Of a DNA stretch of 64,000 nt, positions 36,002 to 44,976 are shown in pieces (positions within the stretch are counted from its first letter, which is position 1; every line of letters starts with the position of its first letter). Position numbers and translations under genes: made by a program. Under the pieces are notes generated by a model that ran no database searches, had not been told where the DNA came from, and saw only the letters and a list, made by a program, of their open reading frames with translations. Origin of the DNA: FEB-10 sp963710645 (lineage in GTDB: Bacteria > Acidobacteriota > Thermoanaerobaculia > Thermoanaerobaculales > Sulfomarinibacteraceae); contig CAVQBD010000009.1 of NCBI GenBank assembly GCA_963710645.1, positions 1,426,001 to 1,490,000 of the forward strand. Direction: 5' to 3'.

Positions 36002-38347
36002 CTACCGTCGGCCCGGGGCGCGGTGAGGAGCGGCCAGGAAACAGGCCAGAAAACCGTCGAAGCCGCGCAGGGACGACAGCGGGGTCGGCGCCCCGGCAGT
36101 ATTCCGACGAATGCCCTCGTACAGACGAGCCAGCTCATGTCGGTTTCTGAATAACCACGTCTCCAGTGCCTCGTCGTGTCCGAGCTCCGGGGTCTGGATG
36201 GGGAGGTGGACGGCATTCAGTACCACGTCGTCGCTGTCGCGATACATCCCGAAAACCCACTCGCGGTGGGTCTTCTCTCGCTCGTAGGTGACCACCACGA
36301 GGTCCTCCGGGATATCTGTTTCGGGCTCTTCGGCCCCCTCGCATCCGTCGTCCTCAGATGGGGTCGTTGCGACCCGTCGTAGGGTTTGGAGGAGGTTGCG
36401 GACGACACCCACGGAACGGGGCTTCGAGGGGAGTTCCTCCCACACCACGGCCTCCACCAATTCCTGCGGTGACAGACCCTTGAGCCGGGCCACACCGAGC
36501 AGCCGCAGGCCCACGTGGATGGTGTCGGGGTCCTTGTCGTCCAGGGGGAAAGTCGCCCAGTCAATGCCGTCGAACTCGATCACACCCACCGGGACTCCCT
36601 CGAGGTCCTTGTCGAGTTCTTCCAAAAAAGCGGCGGTCAGCACCACCCCCTCGTTGATCAACTCGCCGCGGGAGTCGATGGTGACGACATACCTTCGAGT
36701 GCCGGCGGCGCCGTGGCCGCTCCGTGCCCCGGCCAGAGGAGCCAGAAAGCTGTCCACCTTGTCGGGGTCGTAGCCTGCGTGGACCAGAAACTCGGCGATC
36801 TCCTCGAGTTCTCGCGTGCTCTTCCCCGTGGTCAGTCGAGCCAGTTCGACGATGCCGTGGCCGAAGAATTCAAATCGGAGAGGTCCGGTGCCGCGATTCA
36901 CCATGGGAAGCAGTCGATAGGTCCCGAAATTGAGGGCTATCCGGATGCCCTGATCGAACGGGAATCCGCTGGATCGAAGGTGGTCGTAGACAAGCTGAAT
37001 TTCACACGCCGCGGCCAGAACACGAACCGCTCGACGGGAGGAGTAGAGAGCGCCGTCGCCAAGGAACTTCTCGAAGTTGAGGACTCTACGCCGCCGGATT
37101 TCGTCGAGCCGGTTCTGGAATACGTACATGAACTGGAGGGCCTTTTCTTCGGCCGCGGGACCCTCTTTGCGGACTCCCTCGAGAACGGAGGTGAAATTCG
37201 TCAGGTCGTACACCAGTCCACAGCGGCGAACCAGGGACTCAACGACGCCTGGGGAGGCAAAGTCAAAAGGGCGCGTAGACGGTGCTATGGCTGTGGCTGA
37301 GGCGGCGCCAGCAAGTAGCAGTTGGGATCCCCGTCGTTCCATGGGTTGAATCCGCCGCCTCAATGTGGAGAGCAACTCGAAACTCTTGAGACGCAGGCCG
37401 AGCTCCCGGAGGAACTTCACCTGTTTGGTGGACAGGTTGACAGTCGAGGTCAGCTTGGCGGATTCCAATGCGTTCAGCAGTGCCGGGTCGAGCAACGTGG
37501 AAACCTGGTCGAGGCGCATCTTCCCCGCTCCCGATGTGGACAGCAGCGAGCCGATCTCAGGGTGGCGGCGGATCAGGTCGGCGAGCCGGCGCAGGGCGTT
37601 TTCACAAGCTGCGATGAATGCCCGGGGATCCTGCTTGAGGCGGTAGCGGAAGTAGCCACTCAGCCTCTCCAGACTGGCAGGGGCCTGACTCTCACACAGC
37701 AGCAATTGATCGTTGCACACCGCTGTCAGGACGGGTGAAATTCGGATTCCCGAGGGGCCTTCAGCAAGCCGTCTGAGGGACTCGATGGCGCGTACCGCAG
37801 CACGTTGGATCAACTCGCCGAAGACCCCGGTGATGAACTGCCGCGTCTCCTCGGCGACGTCGCGTCCCGCCTTGGGCCAGTTGAGTTGGATCTGTTTTGG
37901 CACCTGGCCGAGACTCCTGACAACGTCACCCGAGTGGAAGAGCAGAAAGACCTCATTCAGACCGCGGCCGTAGTCGTTCATCAAGACGTTTTCGATGATG
38001 GTGGTGGTGGCCCGCTCGTATCGATCTCGCTGCGCCGCGACGTGGTCCTTGGTGGTGCCGCCCCCGGGACCGCCCATCCGGTGTTTGGTCTCGAGCAGCA
38101 CGAGTTTGTCGAGTTCACGCCGCAGCTTCCAGATGCCCTCCGAGATCAGGATGGGATAGCCGTAGGTGATGATCCTCTCTTCATCGGTCCCAAAAATCGG
38201 GTAGGGAGCGGGGAGACAGGCGGCGAGTTCCGGAAACAGATCGCGCCAGCCGCCGCGGACCTCCTCGGGAGTGAGGTAGGCCGGTGGCCGCAAATCCTCG
38301 GTCAGGACCCGCTGGAACGCCTGTTGGGTGGCCGGGCTCGACGCCAT
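36002..38347 (-). CDS. Large protein with class III nucleotidyl cyclase-like domain
   Basis: A 781-residue predicted soluble protein; no family name could be assigned to the whole. A domain at about residues 375-510 resembles class III cyclases: YDLTNFTSVLE carries the first metal-binding Asp (381), FEKFLGDGALYS carries Lys427 and the second metal Asp (431), IRIALNFGTYRLLPM matches the IGI-x2-G strand, and FGHGIVELARLTTGK the final VNxAARL-like block. Residues 1-370 and 520-781 are helical/mixed with no recognised motif. ATG 38347 was chosen over 38356 because TACAAT (minus strand, 38360-38355) ends 8 bases before it. It is divergent from a cNMP-binding protein, which suggests a shared pathway. 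Activity is unproven. Confidence 0.7.
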   Translation of the reverse strand: MASSPATQQAFQRVLTEDLRPPAYLTPEEVRGGWRDLFPELAACLPAPYPIFGTDEERIITYGYPILISEGIWKLRRELDKLVLLETKHRMGGPGGGTTKDHVAAQRDRYERATTTIIENVLMNDYGRGLNEVFLLFHSGDVVRSLGQVPKQIQLNWPKAGRDVAEETRQFITGVFGELIQRAAVRAIESLRRLAEGPSGIRISPVLTAVCNDQLLLCESQAPASLERLSGYFRYRLKQDPRAFIAACENALRRLADLIRRHPEIGSLLSTSGAGKMRLDQVSTLLDPALLNALESAKLTSTVNLSTKQVKFLRELGLRLKSFELLSTLRRRIQPMERRGSQLLLAGAASATAIAPSTRPFDFASPGVVESLVRRCGLVYDLTNFTSVLEGVRKEGPAAEEKALQFMYVFQNRLDEIRRRRVLNFEKFLGDGALYSSRRAVRVLAAACEIQLVYDHLRSSGFPFDQGIRIALNFGTYRLLPMVNRGTGPLRFEFFGHGIVELARLTTGKSTRELEEIAEFLVHAGYDPDKVDSFLAPLAGARSGHGAAGTRRYVVTIDSRGELINEGVVLTAAFLEELDKDLEGVPVGVIEFDGIDWATFPLDDKDPDTIHVGLRLLGVARLKGLSPQELVEAVVWEELPSKPRSVGVVRNLLQTLRRVATTPSEDDGCEGAEEPETDIPEDLVVVTYEREKTHREWVFGMYRDSDDVVLNAVHLPIQTPELGHDEALETWLFRNRHELARLYEGIRRNTAGAPTPLSSLRGFDGFLACFLAAPHRAPGRR

Positions 38348-38354
38348 GGTCTCC

Positions 38355-38360
38355 ATTGTA
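38355..38360 (-). promoter_or_regulatory. -10 element of the cyclase-like gene
   Basis: On the minus strand TACAAT ends 8 bases before ATG 38347. The divergent gene has its own box at 38414-38419, leaving a compact bidirectional promoter region of about 80 bases. Confidence 0.45.
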
Positions 38361-38413
38361 TCCGCCGGCGCAGCGCCAGAGAGCCCTTATCTGCCCCGGA
38401 AATGTGATTTGGG

Positions 38414-38419
38414 TAAGAT
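38414..38419 (+). promoter_or_regulatory. -10 element of the cNMP-binding protein gene
   Basis: TAAGAT ends 9 bases before ATG 38428 (12 before ATG 38431), with no ribosome-binding sequence between, again fitting a leaderless or very short-leader mRNA. Confidence 0.4.
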
Positions 38420-38427
38420 AGATCCAG

Positions 38428-39426
38428 ATGATGCGGCAGCCTGATCACGTCAAGTTCATCACCGAGAGTGGTTTCTTCCATGCAGTCGCCTACGAGGAGA
38501 GGGTGGCGCTGGCCGAAATCGCTCAGCGCTTTCGTCACGGTGACGGGGAGATTCTGTTCAGGCCGCGCCAACTTCCCACAGCGCTCTACCTGGTGGTCGA
38601 GGGTGTGGTGGAGATCAGCAGACGGGAGAGCGACGACGGAGATTTCGAGCCGGTGGCCTACCGGGGGCCGGGGGCGACCCTCGCCGAAAGCAAGGTCATT
38701 ACGGGTACCCCCTTCAATTCGCTGGCTCGCTTCCCGGAGGGGGGGGTGACCCTCCAGTGGCCCCGTCCTCTGATTCTGCGCCGGATCTTCGAATCCCGCG
38801 ACCTCTCCATGCACTATCTTCAGAACCTGGCCCGCCGGCTGGAGGGGACGTTCGCCAACCTGGGCGGACACCAGGAGACAAAGCTTGGTGGAAGAATCGA
38901 CCACTTCGATCTGCCAACCATTCTCCAGACCGTCGTAAGCTCCGATTCCGATGGCGTGCTCGAGGTCCTGGATGGACGTGGCCGTCCCTTTGGTACGGTC
39001 CACACCCATGATCGCCGGGTCGGTCCCATCAGTCGGGGGGCCCTGGACGGCGCCGAAGCCCTCTTCGAGATCCTCATGAACCCTCCCGAGCACGGCACCT
39101 TCAGTTTCAGGACGATCCGCCGTCCGCCGTCAATGTCCGACTCGCTGATCCTCCAACCTTTGCTGATCGAGGCCGCGCGGATGCAGGACGAACTGGATCG
39201 ATTCGAGTCCACGGTGGCACCGGGCAAGGGGCTGCGGCCGACCGGGCGATCCCCGAGCCCCGAGAGTGGGGTCGATCTGGACTTGGTGGACCAGATCCGT
39301 CACGAGCTGACGGTGGAGTCCACAGGCTGGGGCACCCTGGCCGATCGCCTGCCGTACAGCCGTGGCCGGGTGGCGCTGACGGTACGCGCAATGCTCCGCG
39401 AGGGGGTTTTGACCGAGGACCGGTGA
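38428..39426 (+). CDS. Cyclic nucleotide-binding domain protein with PATAN/DUF4388 domain
   Basis: A 332-residue cytoplasmic protein. Residues about 10-125 form a cNMP-binding beta-barrel: FRHGDGEILFRPRQLPTALYLVVEGVVEISR is the typical glycine-turn and phosphate-binding-cassette fold start, though a canonical RxA phosphate cassette is not obvious. Residues about 150-235 (KLGGRIDHFDLPTILQTV, GVLEVLDGRG, GTFSFR) match DUF4388/PATAN domains found in signalling proteins. The C-terminal 60 residues look like a small winged-helix, VDQIRHELTVESTGWGTLADRL. It is not a standard CRP activator. Divergence from a cyclase-like gene suggests it is the nucleotide receptor. Confidence 0.8.
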   Translation: MMRQPDHVKFITESGFFHAVAYEERVALAEIAQRFRHGDGEILFRPRQLPTALYLVVEGVVEISRRESDDGDFEPVAYRGPGATLAESKVITGTPFNSLARFPEGGVTLQWPRPLILRRIFESRDLSMHYLQNLARRLEGTFANLGGHQETKLGGRIDHFDLPTILQTVVSSDSDGVLEVLDGRGRPFGTVHTHDRRVGPISRGALDGAEALFEILMNPPEHGTFSFRTIRRPPSMSDSLILQPLLIEAARMQDELDRFESTVAPGKGLRPTGRSPSPESGVDLDLVDQIRHELTVESTGWGTLADRLPYSRGRVALTVRAMLREGVLTEDR

Positions 39427-39915
39427 GTCGAAGATCCAAAGTCGAAAGTCTAAGGTCGCCCCCACCCGCCTCCATTGGTACCGAGTCCCGAGTTCCGGGG
39501 TTTCCCACCCGTCCGGTGTGGAAGGTGCGAGTGGGTGCCATGCGCCGGCCCGCGCGTTCGCTTCGATTGGCTGATTTCGACGCGCCCATCTTCCCAAGGC
39601 GCTCCCCGCGGTTACTCGCGGCCGGGGGCCGCGGTGACCAGCCGTCACCAGCGAGTGGCCAGTGGCCGGGTCACCCCCCGCCACATCCCTCCCGGCCCAG
39701 GCCACAATCGCTGCCGCCGGCAGGTTGCCACCCCTGACAATATTCGGGCCCAGACGAAATCTACGCCTTGAAGGCATTCACTCCCGAAATTGTCAGAAGT
39801 GGCACGCCCGATCAACGCGCCATCGCGCCCCCGTCCGGGCGGGTGGGAGATCTTGGATCTTGCATCTTGAATCTTACTCTTCCTCCCTCCTGCCTGACTT
39901 ACCTATACTCAAGAG
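39427..39915. repeat. Intergenic repeat array (97-bp repeat, hairpin H4, heptamers)
   Basis: No gene is supported. AAAGTCG-like words (39427-39455) lead to the CGCGCGTTCGCTTCGATT flank (39556-39573), the 97-bp unit 39633-39729 (inverted copy at 56650-56746), hairpin H4 with arms 39734-39748 and 39783-39796, and four ATCTTGN heptamers (39850-39877). The tail contains the -10 box of the next gene. Confidence 0.85.
39904..39909 (+). promoter_or_regulatory. -10 element giving a likely leaderless mRNA (histidine kinase)
   Basis: TATACT ends exactly 7 bases before GTG 39916. Confidence 0.5.
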
Positions 39916-42591
39916 GTGTTCACCCGTCGTCTTCTGCTCCTCGTCGTCTTCATCGCCACGGTAGCCGTGGCCGGCACCTCGCTGATCAGGACGGTGGGAT
40001 CCTTCTACCGTATCGACTTCCCCGCTGCCTGGGTCGCGGAGGGCGTGCGGGTCACCTCGATTCCCTCCGGCTCGTCGGCCCAGGAGGCGGGGCTCGCCAA
40101 CGGCGATCTCATCGCCGCAGTGGACGGAACCCCGGTGAATAAACTCGAGGACCCGCTCTTCGCCCTGTCGGTGGGCGAGGAGCATAGGATCACAGTCCGG
40201 TCGCCCACGGGCGAAGAGCGTGAGGTGGTTTTCCGCCCGCCGCCGCCCACCATCGACAGCCTGTATCTGGCCCGGTCAGTGGTGGGTCTCTTCGGCCTTG
40301 CGTGCGCGCTATGGGCGGTGTTTTTCACTCGCCGCCGGGAATCCACCACCTTCCTGCTTCTGGCGGCCTCCGCTGTGCTTGTGGGGACCATTCCGGTTCG
40401 TACCGCGGCCGGCCAGCAGACTCTGCAGGTGATCCACCGGGCCGCCAGCGCAGCACTTCCGTTTCTTATCGTGCGGTTCTTCTCCATTTTCCCCGAGCGC
40501 CGGCGATCCATGTTGGGCTGGGACGTGTTGACGGTGGTGGCGGTGCTGACAGCGGCCAGCACCGCCGTGTCCCCCAATTTGGAGGGCTGGTGGCAGGTCT
40601 CGACCTACATTCTGAGAGTGATGTTCGGTGCCGCGTTGTTGTATGGAACAGCGCTCCAGGTCCGCCGGTGGAGAGCGGCGGCACGGGTTGCCCGTTTGCG
40701 GCGGCAAATCGAATGGCTGGCGTTGGGGTTGATCGTGGGGTTGGCCCCCTATGCCTGCCTGGTCCTGCTGGCGGGTTGGCTCGGAATCGGCTACGAGCCA
40801 TTCTCGTGGCTCGCGGTCTTTCCCATCGCGGCCGCGCCGTTGGGCATCCTGGCCGCTCTGACCGAGTACCGGTTGTGGGACCTGGAGCCCATAACCCGCG
40901 ATACCCTGTCGGCAACCCTCGTCCTGGTTGTGGGCGGTCTGATCTTCAGCGTGACCGACCACGTGCTGCAACGATACGCCGGCGGCTTCGGTTCGGTGCG
41001 AAACCTCTTTGCCTTCGCCACTGGAGTACTGTTGGTGGTGCTGCTGCAGCCGATCCGACTGCGGGTGGAGCGCTTCCTGGATCAATGGCTCCACCATGGG
41101 AGGCCGGCACCGAGAGCCCTTCTCACCCACTCACTGCGGGACCTCGCTCGAATCACCAATCCACGGGAGCTGCTGACCCAGCTGTCTCAGACCCTGCACG
41201 AGGGTCTCGAGATGGAGTTGGTGGCCAGCTACCTTCGCAACAGTGACGGGAGCTTCTCGAGGATCACCGGCGCCGGAGATGGTCTGGCGGAACGGTTGCC
41301 CTTCAGGGTGGTCGACCATGAGTACCCGGATCAGAGCGAAGTCTCCCTGGAAACCGAGGGCTATACGGTGCGCATTCCGCTGGAGCGGGTCGGTACCATT
41401 CACGGCCTGCTCTACCTCGGGCTGCGACGGGGGATCTTCCCCCTCGGAACCGAGGGTTCCGAGGTTGTGGCCGCCTTCACTTCCCAGGCGGCCTTGGCCC
41501 TTGAAAGCGCGCGATACCTCGACGATCTCCGTCATCAGGCCGAGGAATACCGGATCCTTCATGCCAATACCCAACGGATCATCGAGTCGTCCGCGGCGGC
41601 GATCCTGGTCTGTGACGCCGGCGGCAGGATTTTGTCGGCAAACTCAGAAGCGGCCGGCATTTTCGACCACGAGGCAGCCGAGTTGGTTGGGCAGGCGCTG
41701 AGCGAACTCGTCCGCCTGCCCGAGGGGTGGCAGGAGAGCCTTCCGCTGCACGCGGCCAATGCCGAGGGCACCACCAGGTCGGACCCGCCGCGCCGTGTGG
41801 TGATGGCGGTATCGGTACTCGAACTCGACACCGGCAGCTTCAACGGACGGGTGGTGGTTCTCCAGGACGTCACCGAGCTGCGCGATCTTCAGGATAGAAT
41901 CCGCGAGCAGGATCGTCTGGCCGCTCTGGGCCGCCTCGCCTCGGGTCTGGCCCACGAAATCAACACCCCGCTGACCGGAATCGCGTCGTTCGCGCAGATG
42001 CTGGGGGAGATGACCGCGTCCGATGATCCCCGAGCCTCTCTGGTGGACAAGCTGGTGGACCAGAGCTTCAGGGTGTCCAGGATCGTCTCCAACCTGCGCG
42101 AGGCGGTTCGCGGCAGCCGGGAGAGCCGTTCGCCGATGGAGCTGGGCTCGGTCGTGGCCCGGGCCGCCCAGGATGCGGCGCGGTCGCTGGGAGCCATTGA
42201 TCGGTTGGAACTCCGGGGGTTCGTGAAACGGGTCATCGTCTGGGGCGCGCCGGGTCCGATCGAGCTGGCGGTGAGCAATCTGGTGCGCAACGCCGTGGAG
42301 GCTTCGGGAGACTCCTCAAGGGTCACCGTCGAGGTGGAGGGCCGAGGCGAATCAGCCGAAATTAGGGTCACCGATCAAGGACCGGGAGTACCGGAGGAGA
42401 TCATGGAAAAGGTCTTCGAGCCCTTCTTTTCGACCAAGACCGAGCGCGGTGGAACGGGTCTCGGCCTTGCGATCACGCGTGATATGATCGATCAGCTTGG
42501 AGGCGAAGTCATGCTCACGAACTCTCCCGATGGAGGGGCGTGCGCCGTGATCAGATTACAACAATGCCCGGAGCCGGAAGCGTTCTCGTAA
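39916..42591 (+). CDS. PDZ-domain membrane histidine kinase
   Basis: An 891-residue sensor kinase. A membrane span (about 5-24) precedes a PDZ-like domain outside the membrane (about 35-100; SGSSAQEAGLANGDLIAAVDG). Roughly seven more spans follow (about 115-380). A GAF-like domain (about 400-540) and a PAS domain (about 555-645) lie in the cytoplasm. The kinase core has His680 in ASGLAHEINTPLTG, N box LAVSNLVRNAVEASG, G1 DQGPGVP and G2 GGTGLGLAITRD. It overlaps the sigma-54 response regulator by 28 bases, its obvious cognate. The PDZ may sense misfolded or C-terminal peptides in the envelope, but the signal is unknown. GTG start is set by the -10 position. Confidence 0.9.
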   Translation: MFTRRLLLLVVFIATVAVAGTSLIRTVGSFYRIDFPAAWVAEGVRVTSIPSGSSAQEAGLANGDLIAAVDGTPVNKLEDPLFALSVGEEHRITVRSPTGEEREVVFRPPPPTIDSLYLARSVVGLFGLACALWAVFFTRRRESTTFLLLAASAVLVGTIPVRTAAGQQTLQVIHRAASAALPFLIVRFFSIFPERRRSMLGWDVLTVVAVLTAASTAVSPNLEGWWQVSTYILRVMFGAALLYGTALQVRRWRAAARVARLRRQIEWLALGLIVGLAPYACLVLLAGWLGIGYEPFSWLAVFPIAAAPLGILAALTEYRLWDLEPITRDTLSATLVLVVGGLIFSVTDHVLQRYAGGFGSVRNLFAFATGVLLVVLLQPIRLRVERFLDQWLHHGRPAPRALLTHSLRDLARITNPRELLTQLSQTLHEGLEMELVASYLRNSDGSFSRITGAGDGLAERLPFRVVDHEYPDQSEVSLETEGYTVRIPLERVGTIHGLLYLGLRRGIFPLGTEGSEVVAAFTSQAALALESARYLDDLRHQAEEYRILHANTQRIIESSAAAILVCDAGGRILSANSEAAGIFDHEAAELVGQALSELVRLPEGWQESLPLHAANAEGTTRSDPPRRVVMAVSVLELDTGSFNGRVVVLQDVTELRDLQDRIREQDRLAALGRLASGLAHEINTPLTGIASFAQMLGEMTASDDPRASLVDKLVDQSFRVSRIVSNLREAVRGSRESRSPMELGSVVARAAQDAARSLGAIDRLELRGFVKRVIVWGAPGPIELAVSNLVRNAVEASGDSSRVTVEVEGRGESAEIRVTDQGPGVPEEIMEKVFEPFFSTKTERGGTGLGLAITRDMIDQLGGEVMLTNSPDGGACAVIRLQQCPEPEAFS

Positions 42592-43955
42592 TCGACGACG
42601 AGCCCGTCCTGCAGGATGTGCTCGGAACCCTCCTCGTCAACAACGGATTTGACTACCACCCCGCCATGACCGCTGCGGACGGGCTGCGCGTCCTCCGCGA
42701 AGAAGAGGTGGACGTGGTGTTGCTCGACCTGATGCTGCCGGACCGCCAAGGTCTCGATATCCTTCCCGAAATCAAGGCCCACGATCCCCACCTTCCGGTG
42801 GTTGTGATCACCGCCTATTCGTCGGTGGAGACGGCCATCGAGGCAATGCGGCAGGGCGCCTTTCACTACGTGCCCAAGCCCTTCAAGAACGAGGAGGTCC
42901 TTCACCTGGTGCGCCAAGCCTCCGAACGGCGCCACCTGCAGGTTGAAAACCTGCTGTTGCGCAGCCGACTCGAAGGGATGGGGGAGATTGTCGGTACCGG
43001 GCGGCGGATTCAGGAAGTATTCGAGCTGATCAGACGGGCGGCCCCTGCGCGCACAAACATCCTCATCTCGGGTGAGTCGGGCACCGGCAAGGAGCTGGTG
43101 GCGCGAGCGATTCACCGCCTGAGTTCCCGGCACGCAGGCCCCTTCATCCCGGTGCACACCAGCGCGATTCCGTCCGAGCTGCTCGAATCCACTCTTTTTG
43201 GCCATGTCAAGGGCGCATTCACCGGCGCCGTATCGAGTCGCAAGGGATTGTTCGAGGCAGCACACGGCGGCACACTGTTTCTGGACGAGGTGGGGACCAT
43301 TTCAATGGACACCCAGACCAAACTGTTGCGGGTCATCCAGGAACGCGAGATTCGCCGGGTGGGCGGGGTGAAATCGAGCTCGGTGGATGTGCGGCTGGTT
43401 GCGGCCACCAACGTAGATCTCTGGCAGGAAGTGGAGGCGAGCCGTTTCCGGGAGGACCTCTTCTTCCGGCTCAACGTCATCGGCATCGAGATGCCGCCGC
43501 TGCGAGATCGCCGGGAGGACATCCCTCTGCTGGCGGCCCACTTCCTCAAGCTCTATGCAGCGGAGAACGACCGCGAGGTGGAGGGTTTCACCCCCCAAGC
43601 CATGGATGCACTCACTGAGTACGGTTGGCCGGGAAATGTGAGGGAACTGGAGAATGCCGTTGAGCGAGCGGTGGTGCTCTGCCTTGAAAACACCATCGGT
43701 CTCGACGAGCTGCCGCAAGCGATGCGGGGCGGTGGGCCCAATGCGTTGCCCCTCAGCGAAATTCCGCCCGACGGGCTGGATTTCCGTGAGGCAGTGGCGC
43801 AGTACCAGGGCCGACTGATTCTTGGGGCCCTGGACCAATCAGACGGTGTTCAGCGGCGGGCGGCCAAACTGCTGCGCCTGAGTCCCACCACCCTCAACGA
43901 GATGATCCACCGGCTCGGCCTGGCTGACGAGGCCGACGACGATCTCGACTCCTAG
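42564..43955 (+). CDS. Sigma-54-dependent response regulator, partner of the PDZ kinase
   Basis: A 463-residue NtrC-type activator. Receiver with Asp11/Asp12, phospho-acceptor Asp55 (LLDLMLPD) and Lys in VPKPF. AAA+ domain with Walker A GESGTGKE, GAFTGA loop (GHVKGAFTGAVSS), Walker B GTLFLDEVGTI and ELPPLR-like sensor (EMPPLRDRREDIP). A short Fis-like helix-turn-helix (QRRAAKLLRLSPTTLNEMI) ends it. ATG 42564 within the kinase gene is preferred to GTG 42540 because the receiver begins VLVIDDEP directly after it. The targets are sigma-54 promoters that cannot be seen nearby. Confidence 0.92.
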   Translation: MPGAGSVLVIDDEPVLQDVLGTLLVNNGFDYHPAMTAADGLRVLREEEVDVVLLDLMLPDRQGLDILPEIKAHDPHLPVVVITAYSSVETAIEAMRQGAFHYVPKPFKNEEVLHLVRQASERRHLQVENLLLRSRLEGMGEIVGTGRRIQEVFELIRRAAPARTNILISGESGTGKELVARAIHRLSSRHAGPFIPVHTSAIPSELLESTLFGHVKGAFTGAVSSRKGLFEAAHGGTLFLDEVGTISMDTQTKLLRVIQEREIRRVGGVKSSSVDVRLVAATNVDLWQEVEASRFREDLFFRLNVIGIEMPPLRDRREDIPLLAAHFLKLYAAENDREVEGFTPQAMDALTEYGWPGNVRELENAVERAVVLCLENTIGLDELPQAMRGGGPNALPLSEIPPDGLDFREAVAQYQGRLILGALDQSDGVQRRAAKLLRLSPTTLNEMIHRLGLADEADDDLDS

Positions 43956-44486
43956 CTTCGACGCCCCTCGCACATCAATGTCCTGAGGTCCTGGCCGGTG
44001 GCCTCCGGCTTCATCCTTGGGACTGCGCCGTGACGAGTCGCCACCTGGTCCTGAGGTCTTGCGGCCCGGTCTCAGGACCTCAAGACCTCAGGGTGGACGG
44101 GGGACCGGCTCGCGCGTACGATTTGATTTTCTGATTTCGGTGCGCCCATCTCCCAACCGCGCTCCCCGAGGGTGCCGCCCCTGACACTGTTCGGGCCTGG
44201 AGGATTTCGAGAGACTCGATGCGATCAACCCGAAAGTGTCAGAAGTGGCACGCCCGGTCATCGCGCCCTCACGCGTTCTGGGAGGGTGGGGGTTTTCACA
44301 TTTCGAATTCCGAATTGGGCTGACTCCTGGCCCCTCGCCCTATCCCATTGACCCAGGTCACACTCTCCCCGGAAGGTTGGTCGTGGTGTGCCCGGGCGCC
44401 GGAGAGCGGACCTATACTGGTAGGAGGAGGTTCTCTCCCAGGCCGACGTCGAGCCCGTCGTCGCGCCGGGGTGAGAGAAGGGAGAC
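43956..44486. repeat. Intergenic repeat array (octamer words, hairpin H5) and promoter
   Basis: No gene is supported. CTGAGGTCCTGG/CAGGACCTCAAGACC words (43980-44092) form mirrored octamer-like repeats. Hairpin H5 follows, with arms 44181-44195 and 44229-44242 inside the standard flanks (CGCGCTCCCCGAGG before, GGCACGCCC after), then TTTCGAATTCCGAATT words (about 44299-44318). TATACT at 44413-44418 and a TAGGAGGAGG tract precede the small downstream gene. Confidence 0.8.
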
Positions 44487-44741
44487 ATGTCGGATACCGC
44501 TGGTCCGTCCGAGATTGATCAGCGTGTTCCGCTGGACACGCTGGTGACGCGAATGCGCGATCCCACGTTCGCCTCCCGCCACCGGCGAGAACTCTCCCTT
44601 CGCGACACCAGCGCGCACGTCAATCCGGTGATGCTCGCCGTTTCAACGCGGGATTCGCTCTACGTCCGCTCGTGGCGCGATCACGCCCGGCGGTGCGAAC
44701 CCTGCCGCGGGCTCTTCGAGTACTTCGGACTGCCGGTCTGA
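44487..44741 (+). CDS. Small protein with HX3CX2C zinc-finger-like motif
   Basis: An 84-residue protein that is not recognised. GAGAAGGGAGAC immediately upstream is a good ribosome-binding site and a TATACT box lies 69 bases upstream, so it is probably expressed. The C-terminal part reads RDHARRCEPCRGLFEYFG, an HX3CX2C pattern like the zinc-binding core of ZAS anti-sigma factors and also seen in the anti-sigma factor at 16793-17266. It has no membrane span. The N-terminal half is polar and rich in Arg, Ser and Asp. It could be a free regulator, but that is inference. Confidence 0.62.
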   Translation: MSDTAGPSEIDQRVPLDTLVTRMRDPTFASRHRRELSLRDTSAHVNPVMLAVSTRDSLYVRSWRDHARRCEPCRGLFEYFGLPV

Positions 44742-44976
44742 CCCCCGCCCACCCAGTGAATAGCAAGTAGTGAATAGCGGGTGGTTTGGGGATTCGCCAC
44801 CCTGAGGCCGAATCACGCATTCCATACCTTCCACACTCTCCACACCGGGTGGGTGGGGTATATACACCAACGGCCCCGGGTGGGGCCGCCGGCAAAGGAG
44901 GAGGTTGCGATGCAATAGAGAGTACGTCTCAGAGTCAAGAAAGGTTCCACCGGAAATCGAGATGACGGAGATTCTG
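44742..44976 (+). other. Intergenic region with promoter-like box, hairpin and two-codon frame
   Basis: No ordinary gene. GTGAATAGC/GTAGTGAATAGCG words (44757-44781) come first. Then TATATA (44860-44865), a perfect 7-bp hairpin CGGCCCC/GGGGCCG with loop GGGT (44872-44889), a very strong AAAGGAGGAGG (44895-44905) and ATGCAATAG (44911-44919), a frame of only Met-Gln-stop. It could be a short RNA, a leader remnant or a decayed gene. It converges on mnmA. Confidence 0.45.

Noticed and set aside
39734..39796. Hairpin H4 and relatives as canonical integron attC sites
   Set aside because: The covarying stem and extrahelical base fit, but the RYYYAAC/GTTRRRY core sites are missing, orientations are mixed and there is no cassette array or integrase in the window.
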